From contig NZ_CP150096.1 in the NCBI RefSeq assembly GCF_038396765.1, positions 5,067,001 through 5,131,000 of the forward strand: 64,000 nucleotides of DNA. The letters are read 5' to 3'. This DNA is from Chitinophaga caseinilytica (GTDB taxonomy: Bacteria; Bacteroidota; Bacteroidia; Chitinophagales; Chitinophagaceae). The translations under genes and the position numbers were made by a program. Positions 18,998-28,271 of the stretch are shown in pieces (position 1 is the first letter of the stretch; each line of letters begins with the position of its first letter). The notes below the pieces were generated by a model that saw nothing but the letters and a program-made list of their open reading frames with translations, was not told the DNA's origin and ran no database searches.

Positions 18998-19090
18998 TAC
19001 TTACTTTTTTTATAGTACCGCACAATTGGATTGCAATATACATAATCATCGCTACCTGCTTTAGTTTTGTAATCACAAATCAACAGTAAC

Positions 19091-19660
19091 ATGAAAACAC
19101 TCGTGATCGTAACCCACCCCACCATCGAAAAATCCGTCATCAACAAAAGATGGACCGCCGAACTGGAAAAACACCCGGAAAAATACCATGTGCATTCGCT
19201 GTACGAAGTGTACCCGGACGGCAAGATCGACGTCAACAAAGAACAGGAACTGCTCGAACGGTTCGACCATATCGTATTCCAGTTCCCTTTTTACTGGTTC
19301 AACTGTCCGCCGCTGCTGAAACAATGGCTGGACGAAGTGCTGACCTACGGCTGGGCCTATGGTAAATCCAGCGGGTACAAACTGGGCGGCAAGAAAATGG
19401 CGCTGGCCATCACGGCGGGCATCGGAGAAGAAGGCTATCGCCCGGAGGGCAAATACAAATACACCATGGAAACGCTCACCACCCCGTTCGAGCTCACCTT
19501 CCAGTACATCCACGCCGATTACAAGGGCATTTACGTGTACTACGACATGGAACAAAATGCGTCCGACGAATGGGTGGAAGCCAGTGTGGCGCCTTTCCTG
19601 GGGTTCCTGGAATCGCTGAAAGCAGAATGCCCGTCCCCGGCAGTGCAGGAACGGGCATGA
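19091..19660 (+). CDS. NAD(P)H oxidoreductase with flavodoxin-like fold (KefF/MdaB type)
   Basis: 189 residues. Motifs of the Flavodoxin_2 family: N-terminal MKTLVIVTHPTIEKSVINKR (FMN/FAD phosphate loop), DHIVFQFPFYWFNCPPLLK, WLDEVLTYGWAYG and KKMALAITAGIGEEGY. It likely catalyses two-electron reduction of quinones or similar electrophiles. The start at 19091 is 22 bases downstream of a perfect TAnnTTTG promoter -7 box (TAGTTTTG, 19062-19069); no good -33 box was seen. The divergent HxlR gene is its likely regulator. Confidence 0.9.
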   Translation: MKTLVIVTHPTIEKSVINKRWTAELEKHPEKYHVHSLYEVYPDGKIDVNKEQELLERFDHIVFQFPFYWFNCPPLLKQWLDEVLTYGWAYGKSSGYKLGGKKMALAITAGIGEEGYRPEGKYKYTMETLTTPFELTFQYIHADYKGIYVYYDMEQNASDEWVEASVAPFLGFLESLKAECPSPAVQERA

Positions 19661-19679
19661 AGATAAAATTACAGCCGGC

Positions 19680-20126
19680 TCAGGATGCGGGCGGAACTTT
19701 CACGGCCTGCCGGCCGATCAGTTTCCACTGCTTGCCGGATTTGGCCCACACCAGCATCACGTAGAGGTTCACTTTACCGGGCTTTCCGCCATCTGCCGTA
19801 TCGCCCTGGAGCGTATGCCGAACGATAGCGGTATTGCCGTTCATGATGATGGTCTGGTTGGAAAGGTCTATCGTGACGAAGTCGCCTTTGCCGCTCACGA
19901 GGTAATCCACGAACTCGGCCTGGTTTTCGATCCGGCCGTTGGAATGGCCGTAGGTGAGCGTGGGCGCGGTGAGCGATTCCAGGGCCGACTTATCGGCCGA
20001 AACCATCGCTTCCCGCAGCTTCAGCACGGCAGCAGCTACGTCTTGTTCGTCTTTGGATTGCGCCTGGCTCAATTGGCTGAAAGCCACGAGCGCCAGCAGG
20101 GATACAATTTTTTTCATCGTTTTCAT
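19680..20126 (-). CDS. Secreted SnoaL-like / DUF4440 (NTF2 fold) protein
   Basis: 148 residues with a cleavable signal peptide (VSLLALVAFSQLSQAQS). The remainder fits the NTF2-like cone fold of DUF4440: AAAVLKLREAMVSADKSALE, LTYGHSNGRIENQAEFVDYL and LVWAKSGKQWKLIGRQAVKV. Some members are enzymes, many have no known activity. An alternative start three codons in (MKKIV) is equally good. It converges on the oxidoreductase gene with only 19 bases between stops. Confidence 0.8.
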   Translation of the reverse strand: MKTMKKIVSLLALVAFSQLSQAQSKDEQDVAAAVLKLREAMVSADKSALESLTAPTLTYGHSNGRIENQAEFVDYLVSGKGDFVTIDLSNQTIIMNGNTAIVRHTLQGDTADGGKPGKVNLYVMLVWAKSGKQWKLIGRQAVKVPPAS

Positions 20127-20170
20127 ATTGGTGGAAGTCCCATCAAAATACGAATTCTCCGATTAAAAAT

Positions 20171-21700
20171 TTACTGCGGCGGGAAGTTGTACGGCATCCA
20201 TCCGGGGAGGGAAGCCAGTTCCTTTTCCACGTCGTCGCTGATGGGAATGCCCCATTTCTCGAAAAATGGTGCGATGTTGCGGCCGCTTACTTTCGAGAAG
20301 GTTTTGGCCCAGAGGTCGCGCTTCTTCTGATCGCCGCGCGCATATTCCCCGGAAGGGTCGGCGATGGCGAGGGCCTGGTATTCGCGGAAGAATTTTTTAT
20401 ATGTTTCCCATCCAAATGCTTCCTGCAGCTGGCGGAACATGATGAGCCCCAGGAAAGGGCTTTGCTGCCACTTCTGGTAAGCCGGCCCCTCCGCGAAATA
20501 ATTTTTCATGGCTTTCTGGGTTTCGTCGTTCGAAACACCGGTATGCGCATCGTCGCGGCCACCGAGCAGGCGGTCGAACATATACAGCGAAAAGAAATTG
20601 CAGCTTACTTCGGTGGTGCCGCCGAATACCCAGTCGTTATTCTGCATGTTGTGCCCGATCTCGTGGAAGAAACCCCAGTTGGCGCCGCCTTTGCTGCCTT
20701 TCATGAGCTTCGCCGGATCGGCGATCACGTCGGCGGAAAGCATCCTGCTCGAAGGCGAATGATGGATCATGATCGGATATCCGCTGTGCATGAACCCTCC
20801 GCCAATGTGCTCGTCTATCACCATGCGCTGCGGCCGGTAATAGGGTTGCGGGATCTGCGCGAGCTCCATTTCGCCGCCCACGATCAGATCCCAGAGCTTC
20901 AGCACATTTTCAGGATCGTTCACCTGCCGGAGGATGGAATCGGGAATGGTGAGGATGACCTTATCGGTGGCCAGTTCTCCCCAGGGCGCCTTGCTGGCGG
21001 CGAGTTGCTGCTTCCACTGCTCCGCGGTCGTTTTTCCGGCGATGAAGAGCGGGGCTTTCACGGCCCGGGCGATTTTCACGTCGGCCGTCCACGAATCGGA
21101 TTTGGGCGATGCGGTGATGTAAATGAGGCCGCCGAAAGGAGATGCGATGCGGGTCGTCTTTTTGCGGACCGTGTCTACCCGCACGATGTCGGGCATCCGG
21201 CGCCAGTCTTCCCCACCGGCCACCCAGCGCGTGAGGTTGTCTGAATGCGCGCCGATCTGGATGCTCACGTCTTTACCGATAAGCGATTCGGGAACGGTTA
21301 CCTCGATGTATTCCCCCGCCACGGCGTATAATCCGGTGCTGTACATGTTGTTGCGCCAGGGTTGGGAATAATGCAGCGTGGCCACCACGGGCGCCAGCGC
21401 GTCGCTGATCCTGTTGTGCGTGATGGAAACGGTTTCCGTTACCCGCGCCGCGCTTTTGTCTACGCTACCGGGAAACACCGCAGCCGAAGGGTGCGCAACG
21501 ATCTTCGCGTAGTTGGTGGAAGCGAGTTGCTCCCTGCTCCAGTCGCGGATCGCATTGCGCATGTCTTTGTCCTTTACGGAAAGCCGGTTTTCGGGTGTAA
21601 TGAGGATGTTGCCGGGCGCGAGCTGTTGCGCCCCGGCCGTCAGCGCGGCCAGCATAAGGGCGCAGCTGATAGTGGATTGCCTGATCATAAGAGTAGTCAT
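20171..21700 (-). CDS. M60 family zinc metallopeptidase (secreted)
   Basis: 509 residues with a signal peptide (about 1-25; the ATG at codon 5, giving MIRQST, is an alternative start). The gluzincin motif HEIGH (346-350) is followed by a downstream Glu (Glu364 in GGTTEVSCN). Other M60 landmarks are ASPFGGLIYIT (about 187-197) and an N-terminal jelly-roll-like region with YAVAGEYIEVTVP. Family members cleave O-glycosylated proteins such as mucins or are enhancin-like. A sialidase-type gene lies 2.6 kb away, which might indicate glycoprotein use, but they are not in one operon. Confidence 0.88.
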   Translation of the reverse strand: MTTLMIRQSTISCALMLAALTAGAQQLAPGNILITPENRLSVKDKDMRNAIRDWSREQLASTNYAKIVAHPSAAVFPGSVDKSAARVTETVSITHNRISDALAPVVATLHYSQPWRNNMYSTGLYAVAGEYIEVTVPESLIGKDVSIQIGAHSDNLTRWVAGGEDWRRMPDIVRVDTVRKKTTRIASPFGGLIYITASPKSDSWTADVKIARAVKAPLFIAGKTTAEQWKQQLAASKAPWGELATDKVILTIPDSILRQVNDPENVLKLWDLIVGGEMELAQIPQPYYRPQRMVIDEHIGGGFMHSGYPIMIHHSPSSRMLSADVIADPAKLMKGSKGGANWGFFHEIGHNMQNNDWVFGGTTEVSCNFFSLYMFDRLLGGRDDAHTGVSNDETQKAMKNYFAEGPAYQKWQQSPFLGLIMFRQLQEAFGWETYKKFFREYQALAIADPSGEYARGDQKKRDLWAKTFSKVSGRNIAPFFEKWGIPISDDVEKELASLPGWMPYNFPPQ

Positions 21701-21756
21701 CTTTCAGGTAATATACATTGCCGGCCATTTCCATTCCGGATTTTCCGGATGAACGG

Positions 21757-21790
21757 CAAAAAAAAGCCGGCCACTTTTCGGCGGCCGGAC
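21757..21790 (-). terminator. Rho-independent terminator after metY
   Basis: Read on the minus strand: CCGGCC stem, 10-base loop, GGCCGG, then eight T (A residues 21758-21765). It lies 20 bases past the metY stop. Confidence 0.85.
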
Positions 21791-21810
21791 TTTCCTTGTT
21801 TGTATTACAG

Positions 21811-23165
<1,355 letters not shown>

Positions 23166-23289
23166 TAAAACAACCATAAAAATAACGGTTCGTCAAGCCG
23201 ATGGAACGGTACATCAAAGGCTTTTGCGCGACTGGCGTGGATTTGCGTGTTTTGGGGCAACGATATTTCCTCATTCTAAAATCCTACCC

Positions 23290-23769
23290 ATGCAACACAA
23301 ATTCCTGTTCAGCGCCCTTGCCACCCTGGCCGGCCTGTTTACCATCGCCTCGCTGTACGCCGGTGGCGGGTCAGATTCGTTCAAAGTGTATCTCAACAAC
23401 AAGTTGATCGTTGAAAAGTGGCTCAGCGAGAAGATCACGATCGATGAATTACCGCTGGATGAAAGCAATCTGAACGATAAGCTGACATTCCATTACAGCC
23501 ATTGCGGCCGTATCGGGACAGACCGTAAGGTGGTGGTGCGCGATGCGAAGGGGAAAACCCTGCGCGAGTGGGCCTTCGCCAATGCCGAAGGCAAGCAGTC
23601 GGGCATGGTGATCCCCGTGAAGGAGATCCTCCAGCTCCGCCAGCAGAACGTTTCATTCGTCTATTCCGCCAACGAGCTGCCGAAGGGGCAGCTGATGGCC
23701 TCCTTCCGCCTGCATGCGTCCACCACTTCCTGGGTCCCCGGGCAATCGGTTTTGACGTTATTGTGTTAG
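23290..23769 (+). CDS. Secreted hypothetical protein
   Basis: 159 residues from ATG 23290; the frame is open earlier but only this start gives a signal peptide (FLFSALATLAGLFTIASLYA). The mature part is short and beta-rich: FKVYLNNKLIVEKWLSEK, LTFHYSHCGRIGTDRKVVV, and a C-terminal half with EWAFANAEGKQSGMVIPVKE. I recognise no family. It is followed after 9 bases by the SRPBCC gene and may be co-transcribed with it. Confidence 0.7.
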   Translation: MQHKFLFSALATLAGLFTIASLYAGGGSDSFKVYLNNKLIVEKWLSEKITIDELPLDESNLNDKLTFHYSHCGRIGTDRKVVVRDAKGKTLREWAFANAEGKQSGMVIPVKEILQLRQQNVSFVYSANELPKGQLMASFRLHASTTSWVPGQSVLTLLC

Positions 23770-23778
23770 ATTTACGGT

Positions 23779-24252
23779 ATGTCGCGCACATACCGCATCC
23801 GTAAATCGCAATTATTACCGGTAAGCCTGGACGCCGCCTGGGATTTTTTCAGCGACCCGTCCAACCTCCGGCGCATCACGCCGCCCCAAATGGGGTTCAC
23901 CGTCACCAGTGAGCCTCACCAGGGGCGGATTTATGCAGGGCAGATCATCGAATACCGCCTCAAACCCGTTCTCGGCATTCCCGTCTACTGGATGACCGAA
24001 ATCACGCGGGTAGAACAGGGCCGCATGTTCATCGACGAGCAGCGTTTCGGCCCCTACAGTTTCTGGCACCACCAGCACCATTTCGAGCAACAGGGCAATG
24101 GCACGCTCATGACCGACATCGTACATTACCGCATTCCCCTCGGCTGGCTGGGCGACGTGGCCAATTCCCTCTTCGTGCAACGCCAGCTGGAAGGCCTTTT
24201 CCGCTTCAGGACCACCGCCGTGGACACGCTCTTCGGAAACAACGGGGCATAA
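23779..24252 (+). CDS. SRPBCC (START/Bet v1-like) ligand-binding protein
   Basis: 157 residues. Begins with YRIRKSQLLPVSLDAAWDFFSDPSNLRRITPP and continues with GQIIEYRLKPVLGIPVYWMTEITRVEQG and FWHHQHHFEQQGNGTLMTDIVHYRIPLG, a pattern familiar from the SRPBCC proteins sometimes annotated as cell-division inhibitor-like. These are cytoplasmic hydrophobic-pocket proteins; the ligand is unknown. Confidence 0.85.
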   Translation: MSRTYRIRKSQLLPVSLDAAWDFFSDPSNLRRITPPQMGFTVTSEPHQGRIYAGQIIEYRLKPVLGIPVYWMTEITRVEQGRMFIDEQRFGPYSFWHHQHHFEQQGNGTLMTDIVHYRIPLGWLGDVANSLFVQRQLEGLFRFRTTAVDTLFGNNGA

Positions 24253-24299
24253 TGCTGGCATTTTCCCGAGATATTGCCTATTTTCATGGGTCTTAGTTC

Positions 24300-25367
24300 A
24301 TGAAAACTGATCGTATGTTCCGTTCCCTACTGGCCTTGTCCCTCCTCGCCTGCTCCGCGGCCCGCGCCCAGGAGAAGGAATTGGTGCCGCAGATGCACAC
24401 CCGCATTTTTATCATGGAAAATCCCCCCGTGCCCGAAGTCCACGCGTCCACCATCGTGGAGCTCGACAAAGGAAGGCTCATGGCAGCCTGGTTCGGCGGC
24501 ACCGAGGAAGGTAAAAAAGACGTCGGCATTTGGACGTCCATCTATCAGCACGGCGAATGGAGCCAACCGAAAGAACTGGTGAACGGCGTGGTCGACGCAT
24601 CTACCCGCTACCCTTCCTGGAACCCCGTGCTGTTCCGCACCAAAGCCGGAAAACTGTTCCTGTATTACAAAGTAGGCCCCAATCCGCGTGAATGGTGGGG
24701 AATGATGATGAGCTCGTCCAACAACGGAAAAACCTGGTCTGCACCGCAACGGCTGCCCGATGGCATGCTCGGCCCCATCAAAAACAAACCTTTCCAACTG
24801 GAGAACGGCGACATCCTCTACCCTACCAGTACCGAAAGCGTAGATAAAAACATCTGGAAAATACATCTCGAAAAATCGGATAAGAACGGCGGCAACTGGT
24901 CGCGCATCGAAATACCGAACGATACTTTCCAGGCGATACAGCCCAGTATTTTACGGTATCCGCACGATAGCCTGCAACTCCTCTGCCGCAGCAAAAACGA
25001 TCATGTGGTGCAGAGCTGGTCGGCCGACAACGGTAAAACCTGGAGCCCCGTAACCGCCACGAAGCTGCCGAATCCCAATTCCGGGACGGATGCGCTGACG
25101 CTGGACAACGGGTACAAGCTCATCGTGTACAACCCCGCCGTGCGCGGCGGCAATTGGTCTGCAGGGCGCGCCAAACTGTATGTGGCCATCAGCCGCGACG
25201 GCATCAACTGGAAAGATGCGGCCGTGCTCGAAAACGGCGACAAAGGCGAATTCAGCTACCCCGCGGTGATCCAGGGGAAAGACGGGCTCATCCATATCAC
25301 CTACACCGCCGACCGGAAAAACATCCGCTACTGCATGATGCGGATCGCCCCGCTCACTGCGGAATAA
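24300..25367 (+). CDS. Secreted sialidase-family protein (BNR/Asp-box, COG4692-like)
   Basis: 355 residues with an N-terminal signal peptide (LLALSLLACSAARAQ). A six-bladed propeller is indicated by Asp-box-type repeats SSNNGKTW, SADNGKTW and SRDGINW, and by VHASTIVELDKGRLMAAWFGG near the N-terminus, the hallmark of the BNR_2 group of predicted neuraminidases. Members may be exo-alpha-sialidases, but some relatives act on other sugars, so the substrate is uncertain. No other nan genes are adjacent; a YhcH-family gene is far away at 63.1 kb. Confidence 0.82.
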   Translation: MKTDRMFRSLLALSLLACSAARAQEKELVPQMHTRIFIMENPPVPEVHASTIVELDKGRLMAAWFGGTEEGKKDVGIWTSIYQHGEWSQPKELVNGVVDASTRYPSWNPVLFRTKAGKLFLYYKVGPNPREWWGMMMSSSNNGKTWSAPQRLPDGMLGPIKNKPFQLENGDILYPTSTESVDKNIWKIHLEKSDKNGGNWSRIEIPNDTFQAIQPSILRYPHDSLQLLCRSKNDHVVQSWSADNGKTWSPVTATKLPNPNSGTDALTLDNGYKLIVYNPAVRGGNWSAGRAKLYVAISRDGINWKDAAVLENGDKGEFSYPAVIQGKDGLIHITYTADRKNIRYCMMRIAPLTAE

Positions 25368-25381
25368 ACCGGGCTTCACGT

Positions 25382-25414
25382 AAAAAAATGGCAGCGCCGG
25401 GAACGGCGCCGCCT
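25382..25414 (-). terminator. Rho-independent terminator after the RND/MFS operon
   Basis: On the minus strand: GGCGGCGCCG, loop, CGGCGCTGCC, A, then T7 (A residues 25382-25388). It lies 30 bases beyond the MFS stop and 14 bases past the convergent sialidase gene. Confidence 0.85.
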
Positions 25415-25444
25415 TCGATATTCTGCTATATCAACTTTCAACTG

Positions 25445-26884
25445 TTAGTTATTTTCAGGCTGCGGTGCTTTTTTAATGCCCGCGGCCGCAACGATCGCGC
25501 CGGCGAAACTGATCACCGCCGCCACGAGGAACGCCGTTTGGAAACCGCCGTTCAATGCCGCAACATCCCCTTCTCCAGACAATTTCAGGCTGCCCGTTTT
25601 CGCAGAAGAAATGGCGACGATCACCGCCAGGCCCAATGCCGACCCGATCTGGTAACTGGTGTTGACCAGGCCGGATGCCAGGCCCGACTCCTCGGGCCGC
25701 GCGCCCGAAATCGATGCCACCGTTCCCGGAATATACGCCAGCGACATCCCGATGGCGCCCAGCAACGACGCCGGCAGCACATGCATAATAAAGCTCCCGT
25801 CCACCGGCGCCACGCTGAAAATGAGCAACGAAAGGCTCAATACCAGCAAACCCGCTACCAGATTCGGCTTGATCCCGAACCTGCCCATCAGTTTCCCGGT
25901 AATGACCATCATGAAAATCATGATCGTAACCGTCATGGGCAGCAATGCCAGTCCACTGTTGAACGCCGGCAACTGCAACACCTGCTGTAAATAAAGATTG
26001 AGGAAAAACCACAATGGGATCCAGGCCGCGGCCATCAACGCCATTACGATGTTGCCGGCCGAAAGGTTGAACGCTTTAAAAATGGACAGCGGCATGAGCG
26101 GTTCTTTCTTCGTTTTCTGCAAAACGATGAACGCGATCAGCAGCAGCACGGAAAACGCGAGCAGCCCCCAGGTTTTCGCGGAGCTCCAGCCATTCCCTTC
26201 CGCCGCCACGATGGCGTAAACCATGATAACGAACGCCGCCGTGGCCAGGATGGCGCCTGAAAAATCGATGCTCCCTTTGCGGTGGGCGCCTTTCAGCAAC
26301 AGCGACGGACTTAATACCAGCACGATCAGCCCCACGGGAATGTTGATGAGGAACACCCATTCCCACGACAGCCATTGCGTGATGGCGCCACCCAGGAACA
26401 CGCCCGCCGAGCCGCCCGCTGCGGCCGCTGCGCCCCAGAACCCCAGGGCCTTGTTCAGCTCTTTGGGATCGGTGAATTTGGTGAGCAATAATGTGAGCGC
26501 CGATGGCGCGATCAGCGCGGAACCCAGGCCCTGCAAAGCCCTGCCGATGTTCAGCGAAGCTTCCGACCAGGCCATGCCCGCCAGCAAGGACGCGGCAGAC
26601 AGTACGGCGAATCCCCACATAAAAATCTTCCGCGCGCCGAACAGGTCAGACAGCCGGCCGCCCAGCAGCAGGAACCCACCGAACACGATCACGTACGCAT
26701 TGAAGATCCATTGAAGGCCGGACTGCGAATAGCCCAGGTCGCTTTTGATGGCAGGCAACGCCACGCCGATGATCGAAGTGTCCATGATGACGATGAACTG
26801 GGCGGTGCAAAGCAATGCGAGGGCAGACCAGCGTTTTTTATAGGGAAGCGCCTGTTTGGGCGATTGTACGGTTTCAGTAAGCAT
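25445..26884 (-). CDS. DHA2 family MFS efflux transporter (EmrB/QacA type)
   Basis: 479 residues with about 14 predicted helices. Visible motifs: helix 1 QFIVIMDTSIIGVALPAIKS, motif A GGRLSDLFGARKIFMWG, motif C region GGSAGVFLGGAITQW. It exports lipophilic compounds by proton antiport. It is the last gene of the minus-strand operon, starting 24 bases after the TolC stop. It resembles the MFS at 4.5 kb in type but is not closely similar. Confidence 0.88.
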   Translation of the reverse strand: MLTETVQSPKQALPYKKRWSALALLCTAQFIVIMDTSIIGVALPAIKSDLGYSQSGLQWIFNAYVIVFGGFLLLGGRLSDLFGARKIFMWGFAVLSAASLLAGMAWSEASLNIGRALQGLGSALIAPSALTLLLTKFTDPKELNKALGFWGAAAAAGGSAGVFLGGAITQWLSWEWVFLINIPVGLIVLVLSPSLLLKGAHRKGSIDFSGAILATAAFVIMVYAIVAAEGNGWSSAKTWGLLAFSVLLLIAFIVLQKTKKEPLMPLSIFKAFNLSAGNIVMALMAAAWIPLWFFLNLYLQQVLQLPAFNSGLALLPMTVTIMIFMMVITGKLMGRFGIKPNLVAGLLVLSLSLLIFSVAPVDGSFIMHVLPASLLGAIGMSLAYIPGTVASISGARPEESGLASGLVNTSYQIGSALGLAVIVAISSAKTGSLKLSGEGDVAALNGGFQTAFLVAAVISFAGAIVAAAGIKKAPQPENN

Positions 26885-26908
26885 ATTTCGTATTTGAGTG
26901 GTAAAGGA

Positions 26909-28246
26909 TTATTGTAATTGCAGCAGGCCCTGCGCGCGGCGCAGTTGTACCTGGACCACCTTGTGCCGGTAGATCGCCTGCAGGTAGTTGATTTTCGACT
27001 GTGTGAGGGCAAGCTCCGCGTCGGTGAGCTCCAGCCGCGTGCCGAGCCCGTTGCGGTAACGCTCGTCCATCATCGCATAACTGACTTCCGCCAGCTCCAC
27101 CGTTCGCTGCTGTATGGCCAATTGCCGCACCGCTTCCTGCCGCTGCGAAACGAGCGCCGCGATTTCCGCCTTCACGGAACGATGCAGATCGTCGAGCCCG
27201 ATGCTTTCCTGTTTGGCGCGGATGGCCGCCTGGCTGATCTGCGATTTGACGCGGTTGCCGTTGAATACCGGCACCGCTACCTGCACGCCGATGAACGACG
27301 TCCGCGGCCACACATATTGACCCAGTTTCACATTATCTGCCTGCGCCTGCAATTGGTATTGCCCGATCGCCATCACTTTGGGGATACGTTCCGATTTTGC
27401 GACGGCAAGCGCCACCTGGCTTTTTTCGACAGTCAGCTTACGGATGGCGATATCGTTGCGGCTTTGCGCGGCCGTTGCCTGCGCCTGCGCCAGTTCGGAA
27501 GCGCCCGCATCTTCACCGGAAATACCGAGATTGTCGGTAAGGGCGATGACGTCTGCCTCATCGAGCCCGATGAGCCGCTTCAGCCGGATGCCCGTTACTT
27601 CGACCTGATTATCGAGATAGGAAATGGAGGACCTGAGATTCTCAACGGAGATGAAAGCCCGCAGGGTATCGGCTTTCAGGCTTCTGCCCTGTGCATAGAG
27701 CGAGCGGGTATCAGCCAGCGCCTTCTCGTTCCTGGCGAGGCTTTGCCGCTGCAATCCGATCTGCGACTGCATGAACAGCATATCGAGATAAGTGATGGAA
27801 ATCTGTTCGCCGAGGGCGCTTTGCAGTTCGGCGGATTTTTCCTGCTGGATGCGCTCGTCGTACAGCGCGGCTTTCGTTTGCCGCCTCGCTGTTTCGTTCA
27901 GCAAAGGCTGGCTGGCGGAAATGAGCCCGTTGACAGCGTTCTTCCCGCCAACGGCCACGTCCTGCACCGGTTTCGTCGTTCCGGCGAAATACCCCGGCAG
28001 AAAAATCACCTGCCGGTCGAAGTAATGCTGATACCCGGCGCCTGCATTCACGCTGGGCAGGAGCTGGCTGCGCACTTCGCGGGTCACGCTTTGCTGGCGC
28101 GCCTCTTCCAGCGTTTGTATCTGCACCTGCCGGTTGGCCGTTGCGGCGAGCGACAGGGCTTCGGAAAGACTCATCTTTCTTACCGCCTGTCCCCGGCTGC
28201 CAACCGCCAGCAGCAGCAAGGGTATGATGTATGTTATCAGTTTCAT
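26909..28246 (-). CDS. TolC family outer membrane efflux protein
   Basis: 445 residues from ATG 28246 (MKLITYIIPLLLLAVGSRGQ signal peptide); a longer frame adds a basic stretch that would bury the signal, so it was rejected. Helical TolC repeats are seen in both halves (SLSEALSLAATANRQVQIQT; ERIPKVMAIGQYQLQAQADN; YRNGLGTRLELTDAELALTQ). It forms the exit duct for the RND pump encoded 25 bases upstream, and perhaps also for the MFS pump downstream. Confidence 0.9.
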   Translation of the reverse strand: MKLITYIIPLLLLAVGSRGQAVRKMSLSEALSLAATANRQVQIQTLEEARQQSVTREVRSQLLPSVNAGAGYQHYFDRQVIFLPGYFAGTTKPVQDVAVGGKNAVNGLISASQPLLNETARRQTKAALYDERIQQEKSAELQSALGEQISITYLDMLFMQSQIGLQRQSLARNEKALADTRSLYAQGRSLKADTLRAFISVENLRSSISYLDNQVEVTGIRLKRLIGLDEADVIALTDNLGISGEDAGASELAQAQATAAQSRNDIAIRKLTVEKSQVALAVAKSERIPKVMAIGQYQLQAQADNVKLGQYVWPRTSFIGVQVAVPVFNGNRVKSQISQAAIRAKQESIGLDDLHRSVKAEIAALVSQRQEAVRQLAIQQRTVELAEVSYAMMDERYRNGLGTRLELTDAELALTQSKINYLQAIYRHKVVQVQLRRAQGLLQLQ

Positions 28247-28271
28247 GATTGGATTATTTGGATATGATGGA

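Noticed and set aside
26918-28267. A 449-codon open frame on the plus strand
   Set aside because: Antisense to the TolC gene of the RND operon; low-complexity Arg/Leu/Gln-rich translation typical of a shadow frame.
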